Of a DNA stretch of 7,330 bases, positions 1-6,061 are shown piece by piece (position 1 is the first letter of the stretch; each line of letters opens with the position of its first letter). The notes beneath the pieces were generated by a model. The model did no database searches. It had not been told where the DNA came from and saw only the letters and a program-made list of their open reading frames with translations. A program made the translations under genes and the position numbers. Source of the stretch: an uncultured Mucispirillum sp. (lineage in GTDB: Bacteria; Chrysiogenota; Deferribacteres; Deferribacterales; Mucispirillaceae); contig CAMEOC010000047.1 in the NCBI GenBank assembly GCA_945929285.1, forward strand, positions 1-7,330, read 5' to 3'.

Positions 1-595
1 TAACAGGAATCTTTATTTCCACATTACTGCTTAACTGATGTGTGGCAGATTTAGAAGCTTTTTTAGCAGCTTTTATGGCAGCATCGCTTAATAATTGATT
101 GGGAAAATCAAAGGCTTTAATAGATATAATGCTTCCTTCTTTATCAATAAGTATTAAAAGATAGCCGGAGCCTTCAATACCTAGTTTTTTTGCTCTTGGT
201 GGGTATATTATATTGCCTATTATTTGGTTGTGTATATTTGTATAGTTTTGTTTTATATACATTTCTGCCTGATTATTAATCTGTTCTTTTCCTTCTGATT
301 TTATTGTATCTTGTTTTTTTATGGTTTTTTTAACCGTTTCTTTTTTCTTAATTATTTTTTTAGGGATTTCTGCCTTTTTTACTACTTCTTTCTTTTCTTC
401 TTGTTCTTGTGTTTTTTCTATATTAGTTTCTTGTTTTGTACCATCTGTATTTGCCTGCTGTCTTACAATCTCAAAATATACTATTTGTTCTTCAATTACA
501 GGTTTATTACTGCTATATAAAAGTAATATTAAATGGATAGATATAGATAAAATAAATGCAATAGTTATTATTTTATTATTTTTAATCAACAGCAT
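1..595 (-). CDS. tonB: TonB energy-transducing protein (3' end cut by window edge)
   Basis: TonB couples the inner-membrane proton-motive force (through ExbB/ExbD, not in this window) to outer-membrane receptors. I translated 198 codons from an ATG at 595; no stop is reached before the edge. Residues 9-27 form one N-terminal membrane helix containing Ser17-x3-His21, the spacing of the conserved Ser/His pair in the E. coli TonB anchor. Residues about 33-110 form a charged Lys/Glu-rich linker with few prolines, replacing the usual Pro-Lys/Pro-Glu spacer. Residues about 120-198 are the TonB C-terminal domain, with YPPRAKKLGIEGSGYLLILI at 131-150 matching the family's YPxxAxxxxIEGxVxVxFxV pattern, and ending near KIPV, where TonB proteins normally have only a few residues left. 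The start lies inside the preceding ATPase gene (14-base overlap) with a poor ribosome-binding site, so translational coupling is likely. The family call is firm; pairing with the receptor upstream is inferred from context. Confidence 0.92.
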   Translation of the reverse strand, partial: MLLIKNNKIITIAFILSISIHLILLLYSSNKPVIEEQIVYFEIVRQQANTDGTKQETNIEKTQEQEEKKEVVKKAEIPKKIIKKKETVKKTIKKQDTIKSEGKEQINNQAEMYIKQNYTNIHNQIIGNIIYPPRAKKLGIEGSGYLLILIDKEGSIISIKAFDFPNQLLSDAAIKAAKKASKSATHQLSSNVEIKIPV

Positions 596-1325
596 ATACT
601 ATACCATTATTATTTAATTTTACTTTATAAAGCTCATAAAGAGATGATTCTGTTAACACTTCATCTACAGAGCCTTTTTTAAAAATAGTGCCATTATTCA
701 TTAAAACAGCTCTACCACCAAGGTATTTAACATGGTCTGGGTGGTGGGAAGTAATAATAAATGTAATACCTTTGTTAGCAAAAGTTTTCACACTTTCCAA
801 CAGCCTGTACTGGTTACCGTAATCAAGACTTGATACTGGTTCGTCCATAAAGCAAAATAATGAATTTTGTACCATAGCCCGTGCAACCATAACAAGTTGA
901 CGCTGCCCGCCGCTTAGTTTTGTATAATCTTCATTTTTTAAGTGATATATATTTAGAGTATGCAGTGCATAATCAACAGATTCATAATCCTGCCTGCTGT
1001 AATTTTGCCAGAAACTCATATTATTTTTTCCCATAATAACTATATCTTGAACGCTGTATGGAAAAGCGGCATTATGAAACTGTGGCACATAGCTTAAATA
1101 TTTTGCAATCTCTTTTCTACTATAACTATTAATATTTTTATTAAAAAGTTTAATAGTTCCTTTTTGTGCTTTATAAAACCCAAGTATTAATTTTATAAGG
1201 GTAGATTTACCGCAGCCGTTTGCTCCAAGTAAATTAACTATCTCCCCTTGGTTAATCTGTAGTGATACATTATTTAGTATATTTCTCTTTGAATATTTAA
1301 AGCTAATATTTTCTATTTCTATCAT
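582..1325 (-). CDS. ABC transporter ATPase, FecE/BtuD/HmuV type (metal-chelate import)
   Basis: Cytoplasmic nucleotide-binding subunit that powers a type II (FecCD-class) importer. In the 247-residue product the order is complete: Walker A GANGCGKST at 34-42, Q-loop Gln82 in YVPQ, signature LSGGQRQ at 137-143, Walker B LFCFMDEP at 156-163, D-loop SSLD at 165-168 and switch His194 in TSHH. The tail ending in LTESSLYELYKVKL is the usual C-terminal pattern of siderophore/B12/haem importer ATPases. I chose ATG 1325 over an in-frame GTG at 1334: the ATG forms an ATGA overlap with the permease stop, and the GTG lies inside the purine-rich GGTGG that serves as ribosome-binding site five bases before the ATG. 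All catalytic residues are present, so it should be active. The family does not reveal the cargo. Confidence 0.95.
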   Translation of the reverse strand: MIEIENISFKYSKRNILNNVSLQINQGEIVNLLGANGCGKSTLIKLILGFYKAQKGTIKLFNKNINSYSRKEIAKYLSYVPQFHNAAFPYSVQDIVIMGKNNMSFWQNYSRQDYESVDYALHTLNIYHLKNEDYTKLSGGQRQLVMVARAMVQNSLFCFMDEPVSSLDYGNQYRLLESVKTFANKGITFIITSHHPDHVKYLGGRAVLMNNGTIFKKGSVDEVLTESSLYELYKVKLNNNGIVYAVD

Positions 1326-2356
1326 GAGTGCCACCCTTTACTGCTGTTTTTTAGCACTAAAATAAAAACTATAAGCCCGATTATTGAGGTAATAATACCT
1401 AAAGGTATTTCATAGGCAAATAGGTTTCTAACAAATGTATCACATATTAGTAAAAACAGCCCGCCAAGTATTGCAGAAAGAGTAAGTAAATACCTATTAT
1501 CAGGGCCTATAATCATTCTAGCAATGTGTGGAATAATAAGCCCTATCCAGCCAATATTACCAGCCATAACAACAGTTAATGATGCTAAAAATGTGGATAT
1601 AATAAGTATAACAATTTTATAATATAAAGTATTAACACCCAATGATTTTGCTTCTTCATCACCCATAGCAAGTATATTTAATATTTTGCCAAAGAATAAT
1701 GATATAATAAGCAGCAGTATAATAGGGATACCTGCTTTTAATAAAATATCGCTGCTGTCTATCATAGCTAGAGAGCCCATTAACCAAAATACAATGGAGG
1801 CAAGCTCATCATTATTTGGATCTGCCGTTAATTTAACAATAGAAAGCAGAGCATTAAAAAAAGCACCACTAATCATTCCCCCTAATACAAGCATTAAAGT
1901 TGATGTGCTTCTATATATAAATGCAACAAGTAATGAAAATAAAAGGGCTGATACACCAAAAAGTAATGTGGAAAGCTGTACTAATGCCCAGCTTGAAAAT
2001 GTAATAATACCAAAGGCAGCACCAAAAGAAGCACCAGAAAGCACTCCCATAATACCCGGTGATACTAAAGGGTTTGCAAAAATACTTTGCAACATAGCAC
2101 CACTTACACTTAAAGCAGCACCTATTAATAATGCTGCTATAATTCGCGGCATTCTCACTTGAAATATAACAGTTTCAATATTAGAAAGTTTTTCATTATC
2201 AGCAATATTTTCTCCTTTAAACACTGCGGATAAATAGTTTATACCGTCTATAAAGCTAATAGAGTATTTGCCAAGAGTAATAGATATAATTACAGCAACT
2301 AAAAGAGTGACTGTAAAAAATATTATTATGAAATTTTTAGAAAATCTACTCATCAT
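1322..2356 (-). CDS. FecCD-family ABC transporter permease
   Basis: Inner-membrane channel subunit of a metal-chelate/corrinoid type importer. The 344 residues match the usual family length and are hydrophobic throughout, consistent with about ten membrane helices. Visible signatures are VRMPR at 67-71 followed by AALLIGAALSVSGAMLQ, the NPLVSPGIMG stretch at 94-103, the cytoplasmic coupling-helix motif GDEEAKSLGV at 231-240 that docks onto the ATPase, and GNIGWIGLIIPHIAR at 265-279. There is only one permease gene, so the channel is probably a homodimer, as in BtuC2D2. ATG 2356 overlaps the NTPase stop as ATGA; a second ATG follows immediately at 2353. No convincing ribosome-binding site precedes either, which suggests reinitiation by ribosomes finishing the NTPase. 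Confidence in the family is very high; cargo is unknown. Confidence 0.95.
   Translation of the reverse strand: MMSRFSKNFIIIFFTVTLLVAVIISITLGKYSISFIDGINYLSAVFKGENIADNEKLSNIETVIFQVRMPRIIAALLIGAALSVSGAMLQSIFANPLVSPGIMGVLSGASFGAAFGIITFSSWALVQLSTLLFGVSALLFSLLVAFIYRSTSTLMLVLGGMISGAFFNALLSIVKLTADPNNDELASIVFWLMGSLAMIDSSDILLKAGIPIILLLIISLFFGKILNILAMGDEEAKSLGVNTLYYKIVILIISTFLASLTVVMAGNIGWIGLIIPHIARMIIGPDNRYLLTLSAILGGLFLLICDTFVRNLFAYEIPLGIITSIIGLIVFILVLKNSSKGWHS
1331..1335 (-). promoter_or_regulatory. Ribosome-binding site of the ABC ATPase gene (decides the start)
   Basis: GGTGG within AAAGGGTGG lies five bases before ATG 1325 and inside the end of the permease gene. It covers the alternative GTG at 1334, which argues against that codon as the start. 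The ATPase is thus the only one of the four downstream overlapping genes with a good site of its own. Confidence 0.6.
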
Positions 2357-2886
2357 AATCTAACCAAACTATTATAAGTATTAATAATTTTTTCTGCCAC
2401 TTTATATTTATCCTCATCTATTGATATTATTTCAGCCATATTATTAAAAATTAGTTGATTTATATCATCTTTAAAATCATCTCTACATACTAAAATAATA
2501 CTGGAGAAAACAGGCATTTTATTAAAAAGATAAAAAAAACCTTTTCTTTCAAGTTCCCATTTTCCCACTTCATCAACAACTATAAAATCACTTTTATTAA
2601 TTATACCATTATTGTACTGGTTTTCCCCAAAGCTAAAACCATCTTCATAAAAGTTATAACTGCAAAAAGAAAGTTTATTATTAATATTACTTCTTTCTGC
2701 AAAAAGCCTTTCTTCATGGTTATGTATAGATTTTATAAAAAATTTATCTCGCTCATTATCCTTAAATGTGCCAATATTTATAAACCCATATAGTTTAAAG
2801 CCTTTATTTTTTAATATATTTACAAGTTCTTTTGTATATGTGGTTTTGCCGGCATGTTTTTTGCCTGTTATAATAAAATGTTTCAT
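2353..2886 (-). CDS. Small P-loop NTPase, THEP1-like, inside the transporter operon
   Basis: Predicted soluble cytoplasmic NTPase of 177 residues; no signal peptide or membrane segment is seen. It opens with a beta strand and Walker A GKKHAGKT at 8-15, followed by a helix and KGFKLYGFIN, the layout of the THEP1/NTPase_1 (PF03266) and MobB-like folds. Walker B is FIVVDE at 101-106, continuing VGKWELERKGF, which closely resembles the DEIGxMEL segment of THEP1 proteins. It lacks the LSGGQ signature, so it is not a second transporter ATPase, and lacks the corrinoid adenosyltransferase P-loop pattern. An in-frame TTG at 2892 exists, but ATG 2886 gives an ATGA overlap with the binding-protein stop, matching the next two junctions. 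Its biochemical role is unknown. Position between binding protein and permease implies that its product is needed together with the importer. Fold call fairly sure, function open. Confidence 0.82.
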   Translation of the reverse strand: MKHFIITGKKHAGKTTYTKELVNILKNKGFKLYGFINIGTFKDNERDKFFIKSIHNHEERLFAERSNINNKLSFCSYNFYEDGFSFGENQYNNGIINKSDFIVVDEVGKWELERKGFFYLFNKMPVFSSIILVCRDDFKDDINQLIFNNMAEIISIDEDKYKVAEKIINTYNSLVRL

Positions 2887-3884
2887 TTGCAATACTTTTC
2901 ATAGTTTATTAATTTTTCAGCCATATTATAATCCATATCAAAGTGGAAAAATATTTTTAAATGTTCTATTAAAAGGTTATGTAAATCAAGTGTAGAATAC
3001 TGTGGGTATAGTTTTGATGCTAAGTACTGCACCACAAAATATTCCATAACAGTTTTCTTTTCCACCCAGCTAAAAGGCTCTTCTGATACAAATAAAATCT
3101 GCTTGTTTTTTATGGCTTTTAAATTTGCCCATTTTTTATTACCCATAATATGTTTGTAGGCATTTTTTTTGCCAATTATAATAACATCAGGGTTATAAAC
3201 AAGCAGTTGTTCAAAAGAGATGCTTTCCTCATAATTACTGCATTTATGTACATTTTCAGCACCTGCTAATGTAATGGAGTTAACACATCTTGTTTTTAGC
3301 CCGTTTTCTCCAAGGGCTAAATATACTCTTTTTTTCTTACTAACCTGTTTTGTAATATTTTTTGTGTTAGTGATACTTTTATTGATATATGCTATTATTT
3401 CATCACTTCTTTTTTTATTATTAAAAATACGGCCTAAAGTGTTATATATTTCTATATCATCTTCTATTGATGAGCCTGTAATGGAAATAACAGGTATTTT
3501 AATAGATTTCATATATTCTTCTATTTCACCAATCATTACATTTTCAGTACCAATATAAAAGGCAGCATCAATATTTTTTGTAAGCAGCATTTCTTTATTT
3601 GCATAGTTTCCGTTTCCATACCAGCCACCTAAAACATCAAGATTATGGTATTTTTTAGGAATATACTTTTTTTCATGACTATAAAGTGGAGTGTTCCAGC
3701 CTGCTATTAAATCAGCATTAAAAGAATATAATAAAAATGTAGCAGGCACTGTTGCACCCATTACTTTTGATGAATTATCAAGCTTAATATTATATGTATT
3801 ATTATAAGAAAAAGCATACAGACTATATGGCATAAATAAATAAAATAATATAATAAGAGTACTTATTTTTTTAGTATATTTCAT
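2883..3884 (-). CDS. Periplasmic substrate-binding protein, class III (PF01497-type) of metal-chelate ABC importer
   Basis: Captures the imported ligand in the periplasm and delivers it to the FecCD-type permease encoded two genes downstream. Of 333 residues, 1-24 form a signal peptide with probable signal peptidase I cleavage after SLYA. There is no lipobox cysteine, so the mature protein is probably soluble rather than lipid-anchored. The N lobe contains VMGATVPATFLLYSFNADLIAGWN at about 41-64, in place of the family's start-of-lobe strand and helix, then a tryptophan/tyrosine/glycine-rich LGGWYGNGNY segment. The C lobe shows SFEQLLVYNPDVIIIG and the later KKWANLKAIKNKQILFV, both classic PBP class III signatures. 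Two cysteines about 16 residues apart in the C lobe could form a disulfide. ATG 3884 has an AGGTG ribosome-binding site four bases upstream. It is the first gene of the overlapping block. Cargo could be Fe-siderophore, haem, nickel chelate or corrinoid; nothing seen settles this. Confidence 0.9.
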   Translation of the reverse strand: MKYTKKISTLIILFYLFMPYSLYAFSYNNTYNIKLDNSSKVMGATVPATFLLYSFNADLIAGWNTPLYSHEKKYIPKKYHNLDVLGGWYGNGNYANKEMLLTKNIDAAFYIGTENVMIGEIEEYMKSIKIPVISITGSSIEDDIEIYNTLGRIFNNKKRSDEIIAYINKSITNTKNITKQVSKKKRVYLALGENGLKTRCVNSITLAGAENVHKCSNYEESISFEQLLVYNPDVIIIGKKNAYKHIMGNKKWANLKAIKNKQILFVSEEPFSWVEKKTVMEYFVVQYLASKLYPQYSTLDLHNLLIEHLKIFFHFDMDYNMAEKLINYEKYCK

Positions 3885-3888
3885 AAAA

Positions 3889-3893
3889 CACCT
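3889..3893 (-). promoter_or_regulatory. Ribosome-binding site of the substrate-binding protein gene
   Basis: AGGTG, complementary to the CACCT of the 16S rRNA 3' end, sits four bases before ATG 3884. With the ATPase and receptor sites it is one of only three good ribosome-binding sites in the window, and it fixes this start as the entry point for translation of the overlapping block. Confidence 0.7.
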
Positions 3894-3901
3894 GTAATCG
3901 T

Positions 3902-3921
3902 TATATATAATATTATATATA
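3902..3921. repeat. 20-bp perfect A/T palindrome in the operon leader
   Basis: The 20 bases are exactly self-complementary around the 3911/3912 axis and consist only of A and T. They overlap the candidate -10 region and lie 18 bases before the start codon of the binding-protein gene, a position where a dimeric repressor could act. The low complexity means chance is a real alternative. Confidence 0.5.
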
Positions 3922-3946
3922 TAATAAATTAAATTAAATATGTAAA
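3912..3946 (-). promoter_or_regulatory. Candidate sigma-70 promoter for the binding-protein operon
   Basis: Reading the minus strand, TTTACA (3946-3941) is followed after 17 bases by TATATA (3923-3918) and then TATAAT (3917-3912, 23 bases from the TTTACA). The region is essentially all A/T, so -10-like hexamers arise easily by chance; the correct 17-base spacing to a -35-like hexamer containing the only C nearby is the main argument. It would give a leader of roughly 20-30 bases before ATG 3884. The operon could equally be read through from the receptor gene. Confidence 0.35.
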
Positions 3947-3952
3947 CAAATA

Positions 3953-3971
3953 ATAATATTTTATCATTATA
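3953..3971 (-). promoter_or_regulatory. Weak Fur-box-like sequence
   Basis: The minus-strand 19-mer beginning TATAATGATAA agrees with the E. coli Fur consensus GATAATGATAATCATTATC at 11 of 19 positions, ten of them consecutive in the left half; the right half hardly matches. It lies just upstream of the candidate promoter of a probable metal-chelate transporter, where Fur control would be expected. Given the extreme A/T content this is suggestive only. Confidence 0.2.
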
Positions 3972-3985
3972 TAAAATATTATATA
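3968..3985. repeat. A/T inverted repeat directly after the receptor stop codon
   Basis: Arms TATATAA (3968-3974) and TTATATA (3979-3985) flank a 4-base AATA loop, starting at the base next to the receptor's TAA. It resembles the palindrome at 3902-3921. An all-A/T stem of seven pairs is too weak for a convincing intrinsic terminator; it could be an operator half or simply compositional. Confidence 0.35.
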
Positions 3986-5998
3986 TTAAAATTCGCCTCT
4001 AAAACTAATAGAGTATGTTCTGCCAGCCATTGGGTAGCCATACCTGTATGAATAATTTTCATCAGTAATATTTTTTACAGCAAAATCCAGCTTATAGTTA
4101 TCAGAAATATTAATCGTAGCGTATATGTTAAATAAAAAGTATGGGTCTAAAAATTCTGAGCCGTTTAAATCTGTATATCTTTTACTGACATATTCTATTA
4201 AAGGAGTAATTGAAAAATACTCACAAGGCATAATTTTTATATAAGAATTAAGTGTAAGTTCTGGGAAATATGTCAGCTCATTAAATCCTGTTACACTTTT
4301 ATGTACAAAGTATTTATTAATAGACATATTATAGCCAAGCTCAGCATAGTCACAAGGAAAAAGCACCAAGGCCAGTTCATAGCCATAAAGTGATACAGCA
4401 TCAATATTTGTAAGAAATTCTACACCTTTATATGGTATGAATGGGTCTGGCACATAGATTGTAGCCATTTTATCTGAAACAAAGCTATAGTAAAGGGCTG
4501 TATCAACATAGAGCATATTAAAAAGTACACCTTTATAGCCAAGCTCTGCATGGTCTGCCACTTCTGGTTTTAGGTTTGGGTTTGGCAGGCTTTCTGAAAA
4601 TCTTGTAGAATACCTGTCGTTCATGGTTGGAAACTGATTTCTTCTTGCGTATGTAAGCCGTAGTTCATGACTATCTATAAACTCGTAAAATAAGCCAGCT
4701 TGCGCAGCTAAAAGCCACCTATCTTTTGGGGTTACTTGATATTCTGAAACACCTATAATTTGTGCAAATTCATCATTTCTACTTTTATAGTCCCTTGATA
4801 TTAAGCTGTCAAACCCACCAGTTGCCGATATTGTTAATTTATCTAAAAGTTTTGTGCTGTATTCTAAGGCAAAGGAAATTTTATCTTCTTTTACATATAA
4901 ATTATCATAGCCGTCATAATAATCCATATGGTCATTTTCTCTAAAAGAAAACGCACCTCTAATATAATGGTTTTTTAGGAAATTGTATTCTGCTTTTAAT
5001 GAAAGCCCTGCAATGTATTCATCATATTTTGATACTGAATATGGGCGTTTATGTTCCAAGTGAGTAAGGGAGGCATATTCATTAAATAGGTTATCATACT
5101 TATCATAATAAGCTAAAGCTTCTACCAGCAGGTTATTTTTTTCATATTTTGCATTAAGTGATATGCTATGCCTTATCCAGTAGCCCCACTCTGTAATATC
5201 GTATAATGATGTGGTTTTCGGTGAATTTACTCCCCTTTTTGAATCTACATAAACATATGTAGCCCAAATATCAAGGCCTTCAAAATAATCTGTACCTATT
5301 ATGGTTGTACTTTTTAAGTCACTTCTATCAGAAAAAAGCCTGTTGCCTTTTTCCTGAATACTGCCTTCTACTGGGCTGTATTTATTTGAAAGCCTAAAAT
5401 GGTCTATATCTTTATACTGCATGGTAGTTTTTATATATACTTTATCAGTTTTTGAGCCTAATGAAAATGATGGTGAAATTGAGGCAAAATCAAAATTACT
5501 ATCCATTTCTGCTGTAGTTTGAAAATAGCCTTCAAAAGCTTTTTTAGGTTTGGAGGTTGTAAGTAAAATTGCCCCACCCATACCGTTTGCACCGTAAAGC
5601 ATGGAAGAATAGCCTTTTTGAATGATTACCCGTTCTAAATCATCAGTTAAAAGGGCAGAGCTGTCACCAAAACCATTAAATGGGCTTGTAACAGATATAC
5701 GATCTACTATAACAGGTATTTTTGAGCTTTCAAAACCTCTAATGGAAAATGAGGCATCACCCCTTGCACCACCGTCTGTTAATGTTACCCCAGGAGTATA
5801 TCTTATAGCTTCCCATAAATTTTTTGCACCAGTTCTATTTATATCATCTCTTGTAAGTTCTGTGCCTTTTTCTTCCCGTTCTTTATAATCTGTTACGGTT
5901 ATATTATCTGTTACAATCTGCTTATATTCTTGAGAAAATGAAAAAGCAGGCACAATTAAAATAAAAGCAGTATATAAATAAAACTTTATAAGCTTCAC
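3986..5998 (-). CDS. TonB-dependent outer-membrane receptor
   Basis: Ligand-gated outer-membrane transporter, 670 residues, the size of BtuB/CirA-like receptors. Residues 1-22 are a signal peptide, cleaved probably after AFSFS. A TonB-box-like DNITVT lies at 31-36. The plug spans about 45-150 with canonical blocks: LWEAIRYTPGV (61-71), SFSIRGFESSKIPVIVDRI (83-101) and LERVIIQKGYSSMLYGANGMGGAI (121-144). The rest is a beta-barrel ending KNITDENYSYRYGYPMAGRT then FRGEF, with the C-terminal phenylalanine of outer-membrane proteins. NPNLKPE at 473-479 follows an FRAP-like region (QFPTMNDRY, 455-463), but no histidine lies between them, unlike classical haem receptors. The start is GTG 5998, supported by GGAG seven bases upstream and by the signal peptide. 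The binding-protein/permease/ATPase/TonB block follows 101 bases downstream, so the receptor most likely serves that importer. Ligand is unresolved: siderophore, corrinoid or other metal chelate. Confidence 0.95.
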   Translation of the reverse strand: MKLIKFYLYTAFILIVPAFSFSQEYKQIVTDNITVTDYKEREEKGTELTRDDINRTGAKNLWEAIRYTPGVTLTDGGARGDASFSIRGFESSKIPVIVDRISVTSPFNGFGDSSALLTDDLERVIIQKGYSSMLYGANGMGGAILLTTSKPKKAFEGYFQTTAEMDSNFDFASISPSFSLGSKTDKVYIKTTMQYKDIDHFRLSNKYSPVEGSIQEKGNRLFSDRSDLKSTTIIGTDYFEGLDIWATYVYVDSKRGVNSPKTTSLYDITEWGYWIRHSISLNAKYEKNNLLVEALAYYDKYDNLFNEYASLTHLEHKRPYSVSKYDEYIAGLSLKAEYNFLKNHYIRGAFSFRENDHMDYYDGYDNLYVKEDKISFALEYSTKLLDKLTISATGGFDSLISRDYKSRNDEFAQIIGVSEYQVTPKDRWLLAAQAGLFYEFIDSHELRLTYARRNQFPTMNDRYSTRFSESLPNPNLKPEVADHAELGYKGVLFNMLYVDTALYYSFVSDKMATIYVPDPFIPYKGVEFLTNIDAVSLYGYELALVLFPCDYAELGYNMSINKYFVHKSVTGFNELTYFPELTLNSYIKIMPCEYFSITPLIEYVSKRYTDLNGSEFLDPYFLFNIYATINISDNYKLDFAVKNITDENYSYRYGYPMAGRTYSISFRGEF

Positions 5999-6005
5999 AA
6001 ATAAA

Positions 6006-6010
6006 CTCCA
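6006..6010 (-). promoter_or_regulatory. Ribosome-binding site of the TonB-dependent receptor (decides a GTG start)
   Basis: TGGAG at 6010-6006 stands seven bases before GTG 5998, an ideal spacing. It supports the GTG as the true start, in agreement with the signal peptide that begins there. It also lies only eleven bases downstream of the hairpin at 6049-6021. Confidence 0.75.
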
Positions 6011-6020
6011 AAAGTATATA

Positions 6021-6049
6021 CTGCACTTTTATAGATTTATAAAGTGCAG
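6021..6049 (-). terminator. Intergenic hairpin between the nucleotidase-like gene and the receptor gene (possible weak terminator)
   Basis: On the minus strand CTGCACTTTATA (6049-6038), loop AATC, then TATAAAAGTGCAG (6033-6021) can pair in 12 base pairs with one bulged A. It is the only G+C-containing stem in the intergenic sequences. It begins 12 bases after the stop of the upstream gene, as a terminator would. What follows is TATATACTTTT rather than a run of T, so it is at best a weak intrinsic terminator. It may instead protect an mRNA end, be processed, or modulate the nearby receptor ribosome-binding site. Confidence 0.5.
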
Positions 6050-6061
6050 TAATATTATTAT

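Noticed and set aside
311..617. Two overlapping plus-strand open frames rich in Phe and Leu
   Set aside because: They are antisense shadows of the A/G-rich coding strand of the TonB Lys/Glu linker; the Phe-rich composition is simply the complement of Lys codons, and no ribosome-binding site is seen.
1686..2162. 158-codon plus-strand open frame opposite the permease gene
   Set aside because: It lies entirely within a permease gene whose family motifs are unambiguous, and its translation shows no recognisable domain or initiation signal.
2353..2886. Corrinoid adenosyltransferase (BtuR/CobA) or second ABC ATPase
   Set aside because: The P-loop and the DEVGKWEL segment differ from the adenosyltransferase pattern, and there is no LSGGQ signature or switch histidine of ABC ATPases.
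3902..3985. Strong intrinsic terminator after the receptor gene
   Set aside because: The stems consist only of A-T pairs and no G+C stem with a following T run is present.
3986..5998. Classical haem receptor assignment
   Set aside because: The NPNL motif is present but the histidine expected between FRAP and NPNL is absent, and NPNL also occurs in other receptor groups.
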